A stretch of DNA of 64,000 nt from Cryobacterium sp. SO1. GTDB lineage: Bacteria; Actinomycetota; Actinomycetes; Actinomycetales; Microbacteriaceae. The notes under the pieces were generated by a model that did not search any database, was not told the DNA's origin, and saw only the letters and a program-made list of their open reading frames with translations. The stretch is taken from the NCBI RefSeq assembly GCF_004210215.2, contig NZ_CP067394.1:3596001-3660000 (forward strand). The letters are read 5' to 3'. Position numbers and translations under genes: made by a program. This document shows, piece by piece, positions 1 to 9,600 of the stretch. Position 1 is the first letter of the stretch. Every line of letters starts with the position of its first letter.

Positions 1-636
1 AACGACGAGGGCCCCAACACCGGCGGCATGGGCGCCTACTCGCCGCTGCCCTGGCTCGACGCCGGCTTCGGCAGCGAGACCGCGTTCGTGGACGAGGTCA
101 TCAAGACCATCGCCCTGCCCACCGTGCGCCAGCTCGCCGCCGAAGACACCCCGTTCATCGGGCTGCTGTACTGCGGGCTGATTCTCACGAATGCCGGCAT
201 CCGGGTGATCGAATTCAACGCCCGTTTCGGCGACCCCGAGACGCAGGTGGTGCTGCCGCGCCTCGTGACACCGCTGAGCGGGCTGCTGCTGGCCGCGTCG
301 ACCGGCGAGCTTGCCGGGCTGCCCCGCCCTGAATTCTCGGCCGACGCCGCGGTGACCGTGGTGATCGCCAGCGAGAACTACCCGGAGACCCCGGTGACCG
401 GTCGTGCGATCACCGGGCTCGCCGACGCCGCCGCTGTGACGGGCGTGACCATCGCGCACGCCGCGACCGCGCTGGACGGCCAGACTCTGGTCGCCACCGG
501 CGGCCGGGTGCTCAGCGTCGTGGCCGTGGGAAGCGACTTCACCCAGGCGCGGTCGCGCGCCTACGAGGCCGTGGCGCTGATCGGGCTCGAGGGCTCCCAG
601 CACCGTGGCGACATCGCCGCCAAGGTCGCGAGCTGA
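1..636 (+). CDS. purD: Phosphoribosylamine--glycine ligase, C-terminal part (cut by window edge)
   Basis: GAR synthetase joins glycine to phosphoribosylamine, the second step of purine synthesis. The frame is open from base 1, so the start lies outside the window. Visible ATP-grasp landmarks are NDEGPNTGGMGAY at the left edge and FNARFGDPETQ about 70 residues in, the metal- and ATP-binding strand of the family. The rest matches the family's C-terminal domain and ends at the usual place. The stop codon overlaps the purC start (TGATG), so the two genes are probably translationally coupled. Confidence 0.95.
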   Translation, partial: NDEGPNTGGMGAYSPLPWLDAGFGSETAFVDEVIKTIALPTVRQLAAEDTPFIGLLYCGLILTNAGIRVIEFNARFGDPETQVVLPRLVTPLSGLLLAASTGELAGLPRPEFSADAAVTVVIASENYPETPVTGRAITGLADAAAVTGVTIAHAATALDGQTLVATGGRVLSVVAVGSDFTQARSRAYEAVALIGLEGSQHRGDIAAKVAS

Positions 637-1535
637 TGGCCGCGCTGCAGCTGGACGGCTGGCAACACGTCTACTCGGGCAAGGTACGCGACCTCTACGT
701 GCCGGCCGAAGCCACCGGCCTGGCCGACGCCGACAGGGTGCTCGTCGTGGCCAGCGACCGGGTGAGCGCGTTCGACCACGTGCTCGAGCCCGGCATCCCC
801 GGCAAGGGCGAACTGCTGGCCACCCTGAGCCTGTGGTGGTTCGACCAGCTCGAGGGTGTGCCCAACCACCTCGTGCCCGACCACGCCCTCGACGCATCGA
901 GCCTGATCCCCGCCGCCGTCGCCGGCCGGGCCATGCTCTGCAAGACCCTGGACATGTACCCGATCGAGTGCGTGGTGCGCGGGTACCTCACCGGTTCCGG
1001 CTGGCTCGAGTACGTCGCCAGCCAGACGGTGTGCGGCATCCCGCTACCGGCCGGTCTGCAGAACGGCGACCGGCTTCCCGAACCGATCTACACCCCCGCC
1101 TGGAAGGCTCCGATGGGCGAGCACGACGAGAACATCTCGTTCGAGCGCACCGTCGAGCTCGTGGGGGCCGACGTGGCGGCGGCGCTGCGGGATGCGTCGC
1201 TGGAGATCTTCCGCCGGGCATCCGTGATCGCGGAGACCGCCGGCGTGATTCTGGCCGACACCAAATTCGAGTTCGGCGCCGACCGCGCCACCGGCCTGCT
1301 CACCCTCGGCGACGAGGTGCTCACCAGTGACTCCAGCCGGTACTGGGATGCGGCGCGCTGGCTGGCCGGGGCCACGCCGGCGGAGCGCATGGCCAGCTTC
1401 GACAAGCAGATCGTGCGCGACTGGTTGGCCGCGCACTGGGACCAGACCGGCACCCCACCGGAGCTGCCCACAGAGATTGTGGCCCAGACCGCGGCCCGGT
1501 ACCGCGAGCTGCTCGGGCTGCTGACCGCCGGGTAG
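636..1535 (+). CDS. purC: Phosphoribosylaminoimidazole-succinocarboxamide synthase
   Basis: SAICAR synthetase condenses CAIR with aspartate using ATP in purine synthesis. The 299-residue length is normal. Family signatures include SGKVRDLY near the N-terminus, VVRGYLTGSGW in the middle and IDTKFEFG-like ADTKFEFG with a following acidic patch (LTLGDEVLTSDSSRYW) that binds the substrate. The ATG overlaps the purD stop by one base. No purine gene follows directly. The next 290 bases are repeats and a reverse-strand TetR gene, and the purine genes resume at purS. Confidence 0.96.
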   Translation: MAALQLDGWQHVYSGKVRDLYVPAEATGLADADRVLVVASDRVSAFDHVLEPGIPGKGELLATLSLWWFDQLEGVPNHLVPDHALDASSLIPAAVAGRAMLCKTLDMYPIECVVRGYLTGSGWLEYVASQTVCGIPLPAGLQNGDRLPEPIYTPAWKAPMGEHDENISFERTVELVGADVAAALRDASLEIFRRASVIAETAGVILADTKFEFGADRATGLLTLGDEVLTSDSSRYWDAARWLAGATPAERMASFDKQIVRDWLAAHWDQTGTPPELPTEIVAQTAARYRELLGLLTAG

Positions 1536-1583
1536 CCTGCGCCGCGCGGCACCTCCCGTTCTCGCGGCACTACTTGCGCCCGC

Positions 1584-1607
1584 CGGCACGTGTTGGAACA
1601 CGTGCCG
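1584..1607. repeat. 24-bp perfect palindrome after purC
   Basis: Arms CGGCACGTGTT and AACACGTGCCG (11 bp each) are separated by GG, about 50 bases after the purC stop. It could act as a transcription terminator stem, although no T-run follows. It also forms the first half of the direct repeats that begin at 1597. Confidence 0.7.
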
Positions 1608-1676
1608 CCGGAACGAGCACGTGCCGCGAGCGGACAAACACGTGCCGCCGGGACGAAAACGTGCCGCGAGCGAGGC
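1597..1676. repeat. Two direct copies of a 40-bp unit
   Basis: Units start at 1597 and 1637, each with AACACGTGCCGCCGG(A/G)ACGA followed by A(G/A)CACGTGCCGCGAGCG-type sequence with a few substitutions. Neither copy shows a convincing reading frame. Together with the palindrome and the 17-bp array this makes the whole purC-TetR gap (1536-1825) repetitive. Confidence 0.65.
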
Positions 1677-1686
1677 CGGGCGGCGC

Positions 1687-1839
1687 GGGTCAGCGGGCGG
1701 CGCGGGTCAGCGGGCGGCGCGGGTCAGCGGGCGGCTCGGGTCAGCGGGCGGCTCGGGTCAGCGGGCGGGCCGGGTCAGCGGGCGGCGCGGGTCAGCGGGC
1801 GGCTCGGGTCAGCGGGCGGGCCGGGTCAGCGGGCGGCGC
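1687..1839. repeat. 17-bp tandem repeat array, nine copies
   Basis: The core GGGTCAGCGGGCGG recurs at 1687, 1704, 1721, 1738, 1755, 1772, 1789, 1806 and 1823. The unit is GGGTCAGCGGGCGGCGC with C/T/G variation at the last three positions. The last copy runs into the reverse-strand TetR gene, whose stop codon (1826-1828) is the TCA of the ninth unit. There are no spacers, so it is not a CRISPR array. The exact 17-bp period would change reading frame with each copy. Confidence 0.9.
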
Positions 1840-2527
1840 GGGAGCCGCGGGCGGCGCGCTTGGCGCGGCGGGTGAGGCCATGCACCGTGGCCTGGAACTC
1901 CTTGACGCTCAGAGGCCGGCCGGGCAGCTTGGGCCGGGTCTTCTCGGGCATCCGTAGGCCGTCGAGCACCAGGGAGAGCTGCCGGCGCCACTGGCCGCTG
2001 TAGCCGCCGCCCAGGGTACCCAGCGACCCGATCATGGTGACGAGGACGGCGAGGTCCATCGAGTCCACGTCCGGGCGCAGGTCGCCGTCTTTCTTCGCCC
2101 GCGACACGAGCGCGGCGATGAAACTCTCGAACTCCACCGACGGCCGGGCGGTGGGGTCGATGGTGGCCATCCGCTTGAGGATCGGCGGCAACGACGGGTC
2201 GGCGACGAGCCATTCGGCGAGGCGTTCGGTGTACAGCACCACGCCTGCCCACGCAGTGGGCGCCGCCTCGATCTCGCCGCGCACCGCGAACAGCTCCGCG
2301 AGCGCTATGTCGTAGAGCGCCCGCACAAGGTCGTCGCGGGTGGGGAAGTTGCGGTACAGGGTGGCCACTCCCACATCGGCGCGGCGGGCGATCTCTTCGA
2401 GCGAGGCGTCAACGCCGTGCTCCGCGATCAGGCTGCGCGCCTCGTCGATGAGACGTTCACGATTCTGCCGGGCGTCGCGGCGCCGCGGTTGAGACGCGTC
2501 CTGCGGGGGCCGGGCAGAGGTAGTCAT
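1826..2527 (-). CDS. TetR-family transcriptional regulator
   Basis: A 233-residue repressor-type protein. The N-terminal helix-turn-helix (about residues 20-65) contains IAEHGVDASLEEIARRADV followed by GVATLYRNFPTRDDLVRALY, the hallmark TetR DNA-binding segment. The remaining part is a helical ligand domain. The ATG at 2527 places MTTSARPP in front of a basic stretch typical of these proteins. The gene is divergent from the small gene/amidohydrolase/kynureninase operon and probably controls it (inference). The last residues (RAARGSRAAR) are encoded by the edge of the 17-bp tandem repeat, which also supplies the stop codon. Confidence 0.9.
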   Translation of the reverse strand: MTTSARPPQDASQPRRRDARQNRERLIDEARSLIAEHGVDASLEEIARRADVGVATLYRNFPTRDDLVRALYDIALAELFAVRGEIEAAPTAWAGVVLYTERLAEWLVADPSLPPILKRMATIDPTARPSVEFESFIAALVSRAKKDGDLRPDVDSMDLAVLVTMIGSLGTLGGGYSGQWRRQLSLVLDGLRMPEKTRPKLPGRPLSVKEFQATVHGLTRRAKRAARGSRAAR

Positions 2528-2722
2528 GCGGTCGATTCTAGATCCCCTTCCTGCGAGGTGGCGGAGGGAGGCCTCCCCAGCCAACCAGGCCGTGGGTCGG
2601 CGTGCTCGGATGTCTGCGCCGCCCTGGCGTGTCGGCTCGCTGCAGCGCAGCGCGTGTTGCGCCCGCGCCGAAGAGCCCACACAATTCAGGGAGCAGAACC
2701 GGGCCGCACCGTGCCCGGCGGA

Positions 2723-2932
2723 ATGGATGCCATGCCAGTGGAGAACAACACCCGCGACCTCGAGTTCCTGCGCTTCAAGCACCGGCACGGCTTCGAGGTC
2801 CCGGCGGCGGTGCTCGACCGTGACGTCACCGAGGACTGGGTGCTGCATCCCGACCTGGTTCATACCTTCCGTGGCATATACAAGGACAAGACGGAGTACT
2901 GGACCGTCGACGCGGCCTGCGAGGAGCGATGA
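2723..2932 (+). CDS. Small protein of unknown function, first gene of the kynureninase operon
   Basis: A 69-residue protein that I do not recognise. It is charged and not membrane-like, rich in Asp/Glu/His, with features such as RDLEFLRFKHRHGFEVP and VLHPDLVHTFRGIYKDKTEYW. It starts with ATG at 2723 or 2732, and neither has a strong ribosome site. Its TGA overlaps the next gene's ATG (ATGA), which argues that it is really translated and coupled to the amidohydrolase. GC usage matches its neighbours. It may be an accessory subunit or regulator of the downstream enzymes, but nothing in the sequence proves this. Confidence 0.65.
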   Translation: MDAMPVENNTRDLEFLRFKHRHGFEVPAAVLDRDVTEDWVLHPDLVHTFRGIYKDKTEYWTVDAACEER

Positions 2933-3945
2933 CGGTCGTGCTGCCCGGGTTCCTGGACGCGCACGTGCACCTCGCCCTGATCGACCCGGCACGCCTGGCC
3001 GCCGGTGGCATCGGCCGGGTGCTCGACCTGGGCGGGTGGACCCCCGCCGCCGACGAGTTGGGCGACTACGCGTCCGGGGATCGTCCAGAGACCCGGTTCG
3101 CCGGCCAGTTCGTTGGCGCCCCCGGCGGGTATCCGAGCCGGCAGGCCTGGGCCCCAGCGGGCAGCGCCTGCCCGGTGGCGGCGCCCGCCGATGCCGCTGA
3201 GGCCGTGCACCGCCAGGCCGAGGCCGGCGCCTCGGTAATCAAGGTGACGCTCAACTCCGCGGCCGGTCCAGTGCTCACGGCCGACACCCTTCTGGCCATC
3301 GTGACGGCGGCGCACGCGCGGATGCTGCCCGTCGCCGCCCACACCGAGGGCGCCGGCCAGGCGGCGGCCGCGTTCGACGCCGGGGTCGACCTGCTCGCGC
3401 ACACGCCGTTCTCCGAGCGCCTGTCCGATGCGCTGCTCGGCTCGATGGCCGGCCGGACCACCTGGATCAGCACGCTGGACATCCATGGCTGGGGTGAGCC
3501 GACCGCGGCATTCCACGTGGCCAGCGACAACCTTTCCCGGTTCCACGCTGCGGGCGGCCGGGTGCTCTACGGCACCGACCTCGGCAACGGACCGCTGCCG
3601 GTGGGGCTCAACCGACGGGAGATCGCGGCGCTGGTGGCCTGCGGCCTTTCCCCCGACGACGTGCTCGCCGCGCTGACCGCGGACTTCCCGGGCCGGCCGG
3701 GCGCGGCATCCGTCGACGCGGCATCCGGCACCCGCCCCGACCGGGCCGGGACGGTTACCGTTGTACCCGGCGACCGTCCCGCCGACTCCGACGATCCGGC
3801 CGGTTTCATCAACTGGCTACTCTCCGCCCACGCACAGCCCGCCCACGCACTGCCCGCCCACGCACAGCCCAACCATGCACTGCCCGCTCACGAACAGCCA
3901 GCCCGCGCCCTCCCCCGGCCCGACCTCGAGGACCTCCGATCATGA
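2929..3945 (+). CDS. Amidohydrolase-superfamily metal-dependent hydrolase
   Basis: A 338-residue TIM-barrel hydrolase. Metal ligands are visible in order: DAHVHL near residue 8, Lys in VIKVTL, VAAHTEG, LLAHTPF and the late Asp in GTDLGNG. This is the pattern of imidazolonepropionase/prolidase-like amidohydrolases. Position between a small orphan gene and kynureninase, with ATGA overlaps on both sides, suggests a role in tryptophan breakdown, for example hydrolysing N-formylkynurenine or a related amide (inference; normal kynurenine formamidases are other folds). The C-terminal 30 residues are a PAHAQ/PAHAL tandem tail unlike the rest of the protein. Confidence 0.85.
   Translation: MTVVLPGFLDAHVHLALIDPARLAAGGIGRVLDLGGWTPAADELGDYASGDRPETRFAGQFVGAPGGYPSRQAWAPAGSACPVAAPADAAEAVHRQAEAGASVIKVTLNSAAGPVLTADTLLAIVTAAHARMLPVAAHTEGAGQAAAAFDAGVDLLAHTPFSERLSDALLGSMAGRTTWISTLDIHGWGEPTAAFHVASDNLSRFHAAGGRVLYGTDLGNGPLPVGLNRREIAALVACGLSPDDVLAALTADFPGRPGAASVDAASGTRPDRAGTVTVVPGDRPADSDDPAGFINWLLSAHAQPAHALPAHAQPNHALPAHEQPARALPRPDLEDLRS
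3825..3914 (+). repeat. 15-bp tandem repeats inside the amidohydrolase C-terminus
   Basis: Six imperfect copies of CGCCCACGCACAGCC, in frame, encode the pentapeptide P-A-H-A-Q/L. The tail is histidine- and proline-rich and lies beyond the catalytic barrel, just before the kynureninase start codon. Copies 1-3 are nearly identical and 4-6 are diverged. Confidence 0.85.
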
Positions 3946-5273
3946 CCCAGCACGACACCACCGTCGCCGACGGCCTTGACGCCCACCTCGCCTTCGCCCG
4001 GCGGATGGACCGCATCGACGGCCTCGCCCACTGCCGCCGCCGGTTCGTGGGCCTGGATGACACCACCGTGGACGCCGATCCGGATGCGCCGTCGATCGTG
4101 TACCTCGACGGCAATTCGCTCGGCCGCCCCACCATCGCCAGCGTGGAGCGCATCACCGAGTTCCTCGGCACAGCTTGGGGCACCCGGCTGATCCGCGGCT
4201 GGGACGACGAATGGATGCAGTTGCCGCTGACCATCGGCGATGCCCTCGGCCGCGCTGCGCTCGGCGCAGCCCCCGGCCAGGTGTACATCGGCGACTCCAC
4301 CACCGTGACCCTGTACAAGCTCGCCCGGGCCGCCGTGGACTCGCTGCCGGCCCGCAGCGAGATCGTGCTCGACACCGACAACTTCCCCACCGACCGGTAC
4401 GTGTTGGCCGGCATCGCCGCCGAACGCGGCCTCACCCTGCGCTGGATCGAGTCGAGCACTACAGCCGGCGTCACCGTCGACCAGGTGCGCGCCGTCGTGG
4501 GCCCGCAGACCGCGCTCGTGGTGCTCAGCCACGTGGCCTACCGCTCCGGGTTCCTCGCCGATGTGCCGTCGATCACCGCCGCCGTGCACGAGGCCGGCGC
4601 GCTGGTGCTCTGGGACCTCTGTCACTCGGCCGGCTCGGTGCCGGTGAACCTCGACCTCGACGGCGTCGACCTGGCCGTGGGCTGCAGCTACAAGTACCTC
4701 AACGGCGGCCCGGGCGCCCCGGCGTACGGCTACGTGCATGCCGAGCTGCAACCCGATCTGTCCCAGCCGATCCAGGGGTGGATGGGCGCCGCCGACGTGT
4801 TCGCGATGGGGCCGGAGTATGTGCCGGCCGCGGGCATCCGCCGGTTCATGAGCGGCACCCCGGCGATCGTGGGCATGCTCGCCATGCAGGACACGATCGC
4901 CATGATCGACGAGGTGGGCATCGATGCGGTGCGGGCCAAGTCGGTGGCGCTGACCGAGTTCGCGCTGGAGCTGGTGGATGCCTGGCTGGCGCCGCTGGGC
5001 GTGACCGTGGCCTCCCCGCGCGAGCACACCCACCGCGGCGGCCACGTCACCGTGAATCACCCGGCCATGAGGCAGGTCACCCGGATCCTCTGGGAGCACG
5101 ACGTGATCCCCGACTTCCGCGCGCCGGAGGGCCTGCGAATCGGGCTGTCGCCGCTGAGCACCAGCTTCGTGGAGACCTACCAGGGCGTCGCGGCCGTGCG
5201 GGACGTGCTGCGCGGCATCCTGCTCGGCCAGGCCGGTCTCGCCCCCGCCGCCGGGGAGAGCGCGGGCCTGTAG
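3942..5273 (+). CDS. kynU: Kynureninase
   Basis: A PLP enzyme that cleaves kynurenine (and 3-hydroxykynurenine) to anthranilate (hydroxyanthranilate) and alanine. The 443-residue length is typical. Signatures are YLDGNSLGRP near the N-terminus, the STTVTLYKLARAA cofactor segment, WDLCHSAGSVPV and GCSYKYLNGGPGAPAY with the PLP-binding lysine. It overlaps the amidohydrolase by four bases (ATGA). No tryptophan dioxygenase or classical formamidase is visible in the window, so the earlier steps are encoded elsewhere or served by the amidohydrolase. purS follows after 39 bases, with its own ribosome site. Confidence 0.95.
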   Translation: MTQHDTTVADGLDAHLAFARRMDRIDGLAHCRRRFVGLDDTTVDADPDAPSIVYLDGNSLGRPTIASVERITEFLGTAWGTRLIRGWDDEWMQLPLTIGDALGRAALGAAPGQVYIGDSTTVTLYKLARAAVDSLPARSEIVLDTDNFPTDRYVLAGIAAERGLTLRWIESSTTAGVTVDQVRAVVGPQTALVVLSHVAYRSGFLADVPSITAAVHEAGALVLWDLCHSAGSVPVNLDLDGVDLAVGCSYKYLNGGPGAPAYGYVHAELQPDLSQPIQGWMGAADVFAMGPEYVPAAGIRRFMSGTPAIVGMLAMQDTIAMIDEVGIDAVRAKSVALTEFALELVDAWLAPLGVTVASPREHTHRGGHVTVNHPAMRQVTRILWEHDVIPDFRAPEGLRIGLSPLSTSFVETYQGVAAVRDVLRGILLGQAGLAPAAGESAGL

Positions 5274-5312
5274 AATCGACGCATCCGCCCCCGACGTCTT
5301 ACGGAGTGAGCC

Positions 5313-5581
5313 ATGCCAACCATCGTCGTAGAAGTTATGCCCAAGGCAGAACTGCTCGATCCCCAGGGCAAGGCCGTCGCCGGCGCCCTCCGCCGCCTCG
5401 GCAAGACCGAGTTCACCGGCGTGCGCGTCGGCAAGCGATTCGAACTCACCGTTGACGGGCCAGCGGACGCTGCGCTGCTCGCCGACGTGCGGGAGCTCGC
5501 CGACAGCGTGCTCTCCAACTCCGTGATCGAGGACGTGACCGACGTCTACGTGCTCGAGGTCGCCGCCGGGGAAACGCACTG

Positions 5582-5582
<1 letters not shown>
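5313..5582 (+). CDS. purS: Phosphoribosylformylglycinamidine synthase subunit PurS
   Basis: The small structural subunit of the three-part FGAM synthase (PurS-PurQ-PurL). At 89 residues it has the family size, with the opening [20 protein letters not shown] and the central [19 protein letters not shown] typical of PurS. The ATG at 5313 follows ACGGAGTGAGCC. Its TGA overlaps the purQ ATG. The short distance from kynureninase suggests possible read-through from that operon. Confidence 0.95.
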
Positions 5583-6280
<698 letters not shown>

Positions 6281-6495
6281 GTTTCTGCGCTCCGGGCCTT
6301 CTTGAGGACCGTGCGGCCCGAAGCGGCGGACGCTGCGAAGGACTTCGGTCCCAAAAAAGGACGATCTGAGCACTCGCATCCTTTCTTAGTCACTTTGTCC
6401 TTTTACGAGGGCGAGCGCGGTTCCAACCTTCGACGGATGCACCGCCCAGGCGGGCCTGACAGGCTGGGAGCAGACCTGCCCACCTCACACGCCGT

Positions 6496-6981
6496 ATGGA
6501 GTTCTCCCCCGTGTCTCCCCGCCTGCTCTACCGCATCCTGTCCATCGCCGAGGCGATCACCTGGACCATCCTGATCACCGCGATGCTGCTCAAGTACGTG
6601 CTCCTCCCCGGCGACTTCGGGGACGGCGCGGTGCGGGTGGGCGGCTTCGTGCACGGACTGGTGTTCCTGGCTTACGGGATCACCGCGGTGCTCGTGGGCG
6701 TCAACCAGCACTGGCGGCCCCGGCTGATGCTCCTGGCCGTGACCACCGCCGTGGTGCCCTACGCCACGATCCCCTTCGACCGCTGGCTCGAGCGACGCAC
6801 GCTGCTCGACGGCGCCTGGCGCCGGGAGGCCACGGACGACCCCCGGGACCACACCGTGGTGAGCCGGCTGCTGCGGTTCGGCCTGGCGCGGCCTGTGCTG
6901 CTGGCATCCGTGCTGGTGGTCGGCTTGGTCGCCGTGTTCACGACGCTGCTCGTGATGGGCCCGCCCGGCGGCGAGAGCTAA
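6496..6981 (+). CDS. DUF3817 integral membrane protein
   Basis: A 161-residue membrane protein with about four hydrophobic segments (roughly residues 10-35, 50-70, 76-95 and 130-155). It matches the DUF3817 pattern: RILSIAEAITWTILI, RVGGFVHGLVFLAYG and VPYATIPFDRWLERR. Function is unknown in the family, and in actinobacteria it is often near housekeeping genes. Here it sits between purQ and purL on the same strand. The 215 bases before it hold no gene that I can support. Confidence 0.85.
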   Translation: MEFSPVSPRLLYRILSIAEAITWTILITAMLLKYVLLPGDFGDGAVRVGGFVHGLVFLAYGITAVLVGVNQHWRPRLMLLAVTTAVVPYATIPFDRWLERRTLLDGAWRREATDDPRDHTVVSRLLRFGLARPVLLASVLVVGLVAVFTTLLVMGPPGGES

Positions 6982-7031
6982 CCGCCGCGCCCGCACCCGG
7001 CCGGGCCTGCCGGCGCCGGTGCGCGGGCTAC

Positions 7032-7071
7032 GCGCCGTTGCGCGGGTGGCGCGCCACCCGCGTAGCGGCGC
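7032..7071. terminator. 40-bp near-perfect hairpin between DUF3817 gene and purL
   Basis: Two 20-base arms (7032-7051 and 7052-7071) match at 18 of 20 positions with no loop between them. The centre is GCGGGTGGCGCGCCACCCGC. It lies 51 bases after the DUF3817 stop and 178 bases before the purL start, so it probably ends the upstream transcript. No T-run follows, as is common in high-GC actinobacteria. Confidence 0.55.
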
Positions 7072-7248
7072 CTGACCCGCGCTTCGCCCCAAGACCCGCC
7101 CTGGCGCCCAACGCGGAGCACCGTGGCGCCCACCAGGAGGCGCGCACAGGGGCGACTCGACAGCGGTACCGAGACCGCCGCCGCGGGGCGGGGTCGCCGG
7201 GTAGACTTGCCCGGTCAAGCATCCGCTATCTCTGGGAGAACGCCACTC

Positions 7249-9555
7249 GTGACCGCTGTTTCCAACACATCCTCCCGCGGCGTCGCTGACACCGTGACCA
7301 ACGCGATCAACACTCCCGACAAGGAGCAGCCGTACGCTGCCCTCGGGTTGACGCCCGGCGAATACGCCGAGATCCGCACCATCCTGGGCCGCCGGCCCAC
7401 GAGCGGTGAGCTCGCCATGTACTCGGTGATGTGGAGCGAGCACTGCTCCTACAAGAGCTCGAAGAAGTACCTGCGCCAGTTCGGCGACAAGGTCTCCCCC
7501 GCCATGAAGAAGAACCTGATGGTGGGCATGGGCGAGAACGCCGGTGTGCTCGACGTGGGCGAGGGCTGGGCCGTCACCTTCAAGATCGAGTCGCACAACC
7601 ACCCCTCCTACATCGAGCCGTTCCAGGGCGCCGCGACCGGCGTCGGCGGCATCGTGCGCGACATCATCTCGATGGGCGCCCGCCCGGTCGCCGTGATGGA
7701 TGCGCTGCGTTTTGGCGACATCAACGACCCCGACACCGCCCGGGTCGTGCACGGTGTGGTCTCGGGCATCAGCTTCTACGGCAACTGCCTGGGCCTGCCC
7801 AACATCGGCGGCGAGACCTGGTTCGACTCCGTCTACCAGGGCAACCCGCTGGTCAATGCGCTCTCCGTCGGCGTGCTGCGCCACGAGGACCTGCACCTGG
7901 CCAACGCCTCGGGCGCCGGCAACAAGGTGGTGCTCTTCGGAGCCCGCACCGGCGGCGACGGCATCGGCGGCGCATCCATTCTGGCCTCGGACACGTTCAG
8001 CGAGGGCGGCCCGACCAAGCGCCCTGCCGTGCAGGTGGGCGACCCGTTCGCCGAGAAGGTGCTCATCGAGTGCTGCCTCGAGCTGTACCGCGAAAAGCTC
8101 GTCGAGGGCATCCAGGACCTGGGCGCCGCGGGGATCTCCTGCGCCACCAGCGAGTTGGCCTCCAACGGCGACGGCGGCATGTACATCCAGCTGGAGAAGG
8201 TGCTGCTGCGCGACCCCTCACTCACCGCCGAAGAGATTCTGATGAGCGAGAGCCAGGAACGCATGATGGCCGTCGTCACGCCGGAGAAGCTCGCCGGCTT
8301 CCTCACCGTGGTTCAGAAGTGGGACGTGGAGACCAGCGTGCTCGGCGAGGTCACCGACTCCGGCCGCCTGATCATCGACTTCCACGGCGAAGAGATCGTC
8401 AACGTCGACCCGCGCACCGTCGCCGTCGACGGACCGGTCTACGACCGCCCAGTGGCCTACCCCACCTGGATCGACGCCCTGCAGGCCGACTCCGCCTCCG
8501 CGCTGCCCCGGGCGACGGATGCCCAGACGCTGCAGGAGCAGTTCCTCGCGTTGCTCGGCTCGCCCAACCTGGCGGACCCGAGCTGGATCACCGACCAGTA
8601 CGACCGCTACGTGATGGGCAACACCGCACTGTCGTTCCCCGACGACGCCGGCATGATCCGCATCGACGAGGAGTCGGGCCTCGGCTTCGTCATCTCCACC
8701 GACGCCAACGGCCGCTACTGCCAGCTCGACCCGTACCGCGGCGCCCAGCTGGCCCTCGCCGAGGCGTATCGCAACGTGGCCGTCACCGGCGCCGTGCCGG
8801 TGGGCATCAGCGACTGCCTCAACTTCGGCTCGCCGGAGAACCCCGAGGTCATGTGGCAGTTCTCCCAGGCCGTTGAGGGTCTGGCGGATGGTTGCCTCGA
8901 GCTGGAGATCCCGGTCACCGGCGGCAATGTGTCGTTCTACAACCAGACCGGCGACCAGCCGATCCACCCCACCCCCGTGGTGGCCGTGCTCGGTGTGATC
9001 GACGACGTGGCCCGCCGCGTGCCGAGCGGTTGGCAGGACGACGGCCACAACATCTACCTGCTCGGCATCACCCGCGAGGAGCTCGACGGCTCCGCGTGGA
9101 GCGCCGTGGTGCACGACCACCTCGGTGGTCTGCCACCCATCGTGGACCTCGGCCGCGAAGCCGACCTCGCCGGCCTACTGCACGCCGCGTCGATCGAGGC
9201 TCTGATCGACAGCGCGCACGACCTCTCCACGGGTGGCCTCGCGCAGGCCCTCGCCGAGGCCGTGCTCCGCTTCGGTGTGGGCGCCCGGGTCTGGCTCGGC
9301 GACATCCTCGAGCGCGACGGCGTCGACGCATCCGTTGCCCTCTTCTCAGAGTCGACCGGCCGCGTGCTGGTCTCCGTGCCGCGTGAGGACGACGTCAAGT
9401 TCCTCGGTCTCTGCGAAGGCCGCGACTACCCGGTGCTGCGTATCGGTGTGACGGATGCGACTGCTCCGGTTCTGGAGATCCAGGACTACTTCACCGTGCC
9501 GCTGACCGAACTGCAGTCGCGCCACCGCAGCACGCTGCCGAACGCGTTCGCGTAA
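7249..9555 (+). CDS. purL: Phosphoribosylformylglycinamidine synthase subunit PurL
   Basis: The large synthetase subunit of FGAM synthase, about 768 residues, which is normal for the PurS-dependent type. It carries [15 protein letters not shown], the [23 protein letters not shown] loop, and repeated AIR-synthetase-like halves ([28 protein letters not shown]). The GTG at 7249 is chosen because GGGAGA lies 9 bases upstream and MTAVSNT-like starts are typical. The longer in-frame extension to 7123 is basic, low-complexity sequence. Confidence 0.95.
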   Translation: MTAVSNTSSRGVADTVTNAINTPDKEQPYAALGLTPGEYAEIRTILGRRPTSGELAMYSVMWSEHCSYKSSKKYLRQFGDKVSPAMKKNLMVGMGENAGVLDVGEGWAVTFKIESHNHPSYIEPFQGAATGVGGIVRDIISMGARPVAVMDALRFGDINDPDTARVVHGVVSGISFYGNCLGLPNIGGETWFDSVYQGNPLVNALSVGVLRHEDLHLANASGAGNKVVLFGARTGGDGIGGASILASDTFSEGGPTKRPAVQVGDPFAEKVLIECCLELYREKLVEGIQDLGAAGISCATSELASNGDGGMYIQLEKVLLRDPSLTAEEILMSESQERMMAVVTPEKLAGFLTVVQKWDVETSVLGEVTDSGRLIIDFHGEEIVNVDPRTVAVDGPVYDRPVAYPTWIDALQADSASALPRATDAQTLQEQFLALLGSPNLADPSWITDQYDRYVMGNTALSFPDDAGMIRIDEESGLGFVISTDANGRYCQLDPYRGAQLALAEAYRNVAVTGAVPVGISDCLNFGSPENPEVMWQFSQAVEGLADGCLELEIPVTGGNVSFYNQTGDQPIHPTPVVAVLGVIDDVARRVPSGWQDDGHNIYLLGITREELDGSAWSAVVHDHLGGLPPIVDLGREADLAGLLHAASIEALIDSAHDLSTGGLAQALAEAVLRFGVGARVWLGDILERDGVDASVALFSESTGRVLVSVPREDDVKFLGLCEGRDYPVLRIGVTDATAPVLEIQDYFTVPLTELQSRHRSTLPNAFA

Positions 9556-9566
9556 CCACGCGGCGT

Positions 9567-9594
9567 CTTTCGCGAGCTGCGGCAGCCGTGAAAG
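9567..9594. terminator. Hairpin between convergent purL and the 9601-10245 gene
   Basis: CTTTCGCGAGCTGC pairs with GCAGCCGTGAAAG with one mismatch and one bulge, around a single-base loop. It sits in the 45-base gap between two convergent genes, where a bidirectional terminator is expected. Confidence 0.45.
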
Positions 9595-9600
9595 TGCAGC

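Noticed and set aside
1681..1850. Possible CRISPR array
   Set aside because: Units of 17 bp follow each other without spacers; it is a simple tandem repeat.
2417..2722. N-terminal extension of the small gene before the amidohydrolase
   Set aside because: It would overlap the divergent TetR start and promoter region and its composition is Arg/Ala/Gly-rich as in shadow frames.
7123..7248. Longer purL start at 7123
   Set aside because: The extra 42 residues are basic, low-complexity and lie behind a hairpin; GTG at 7249 has a good ribosome site and the normal family start.
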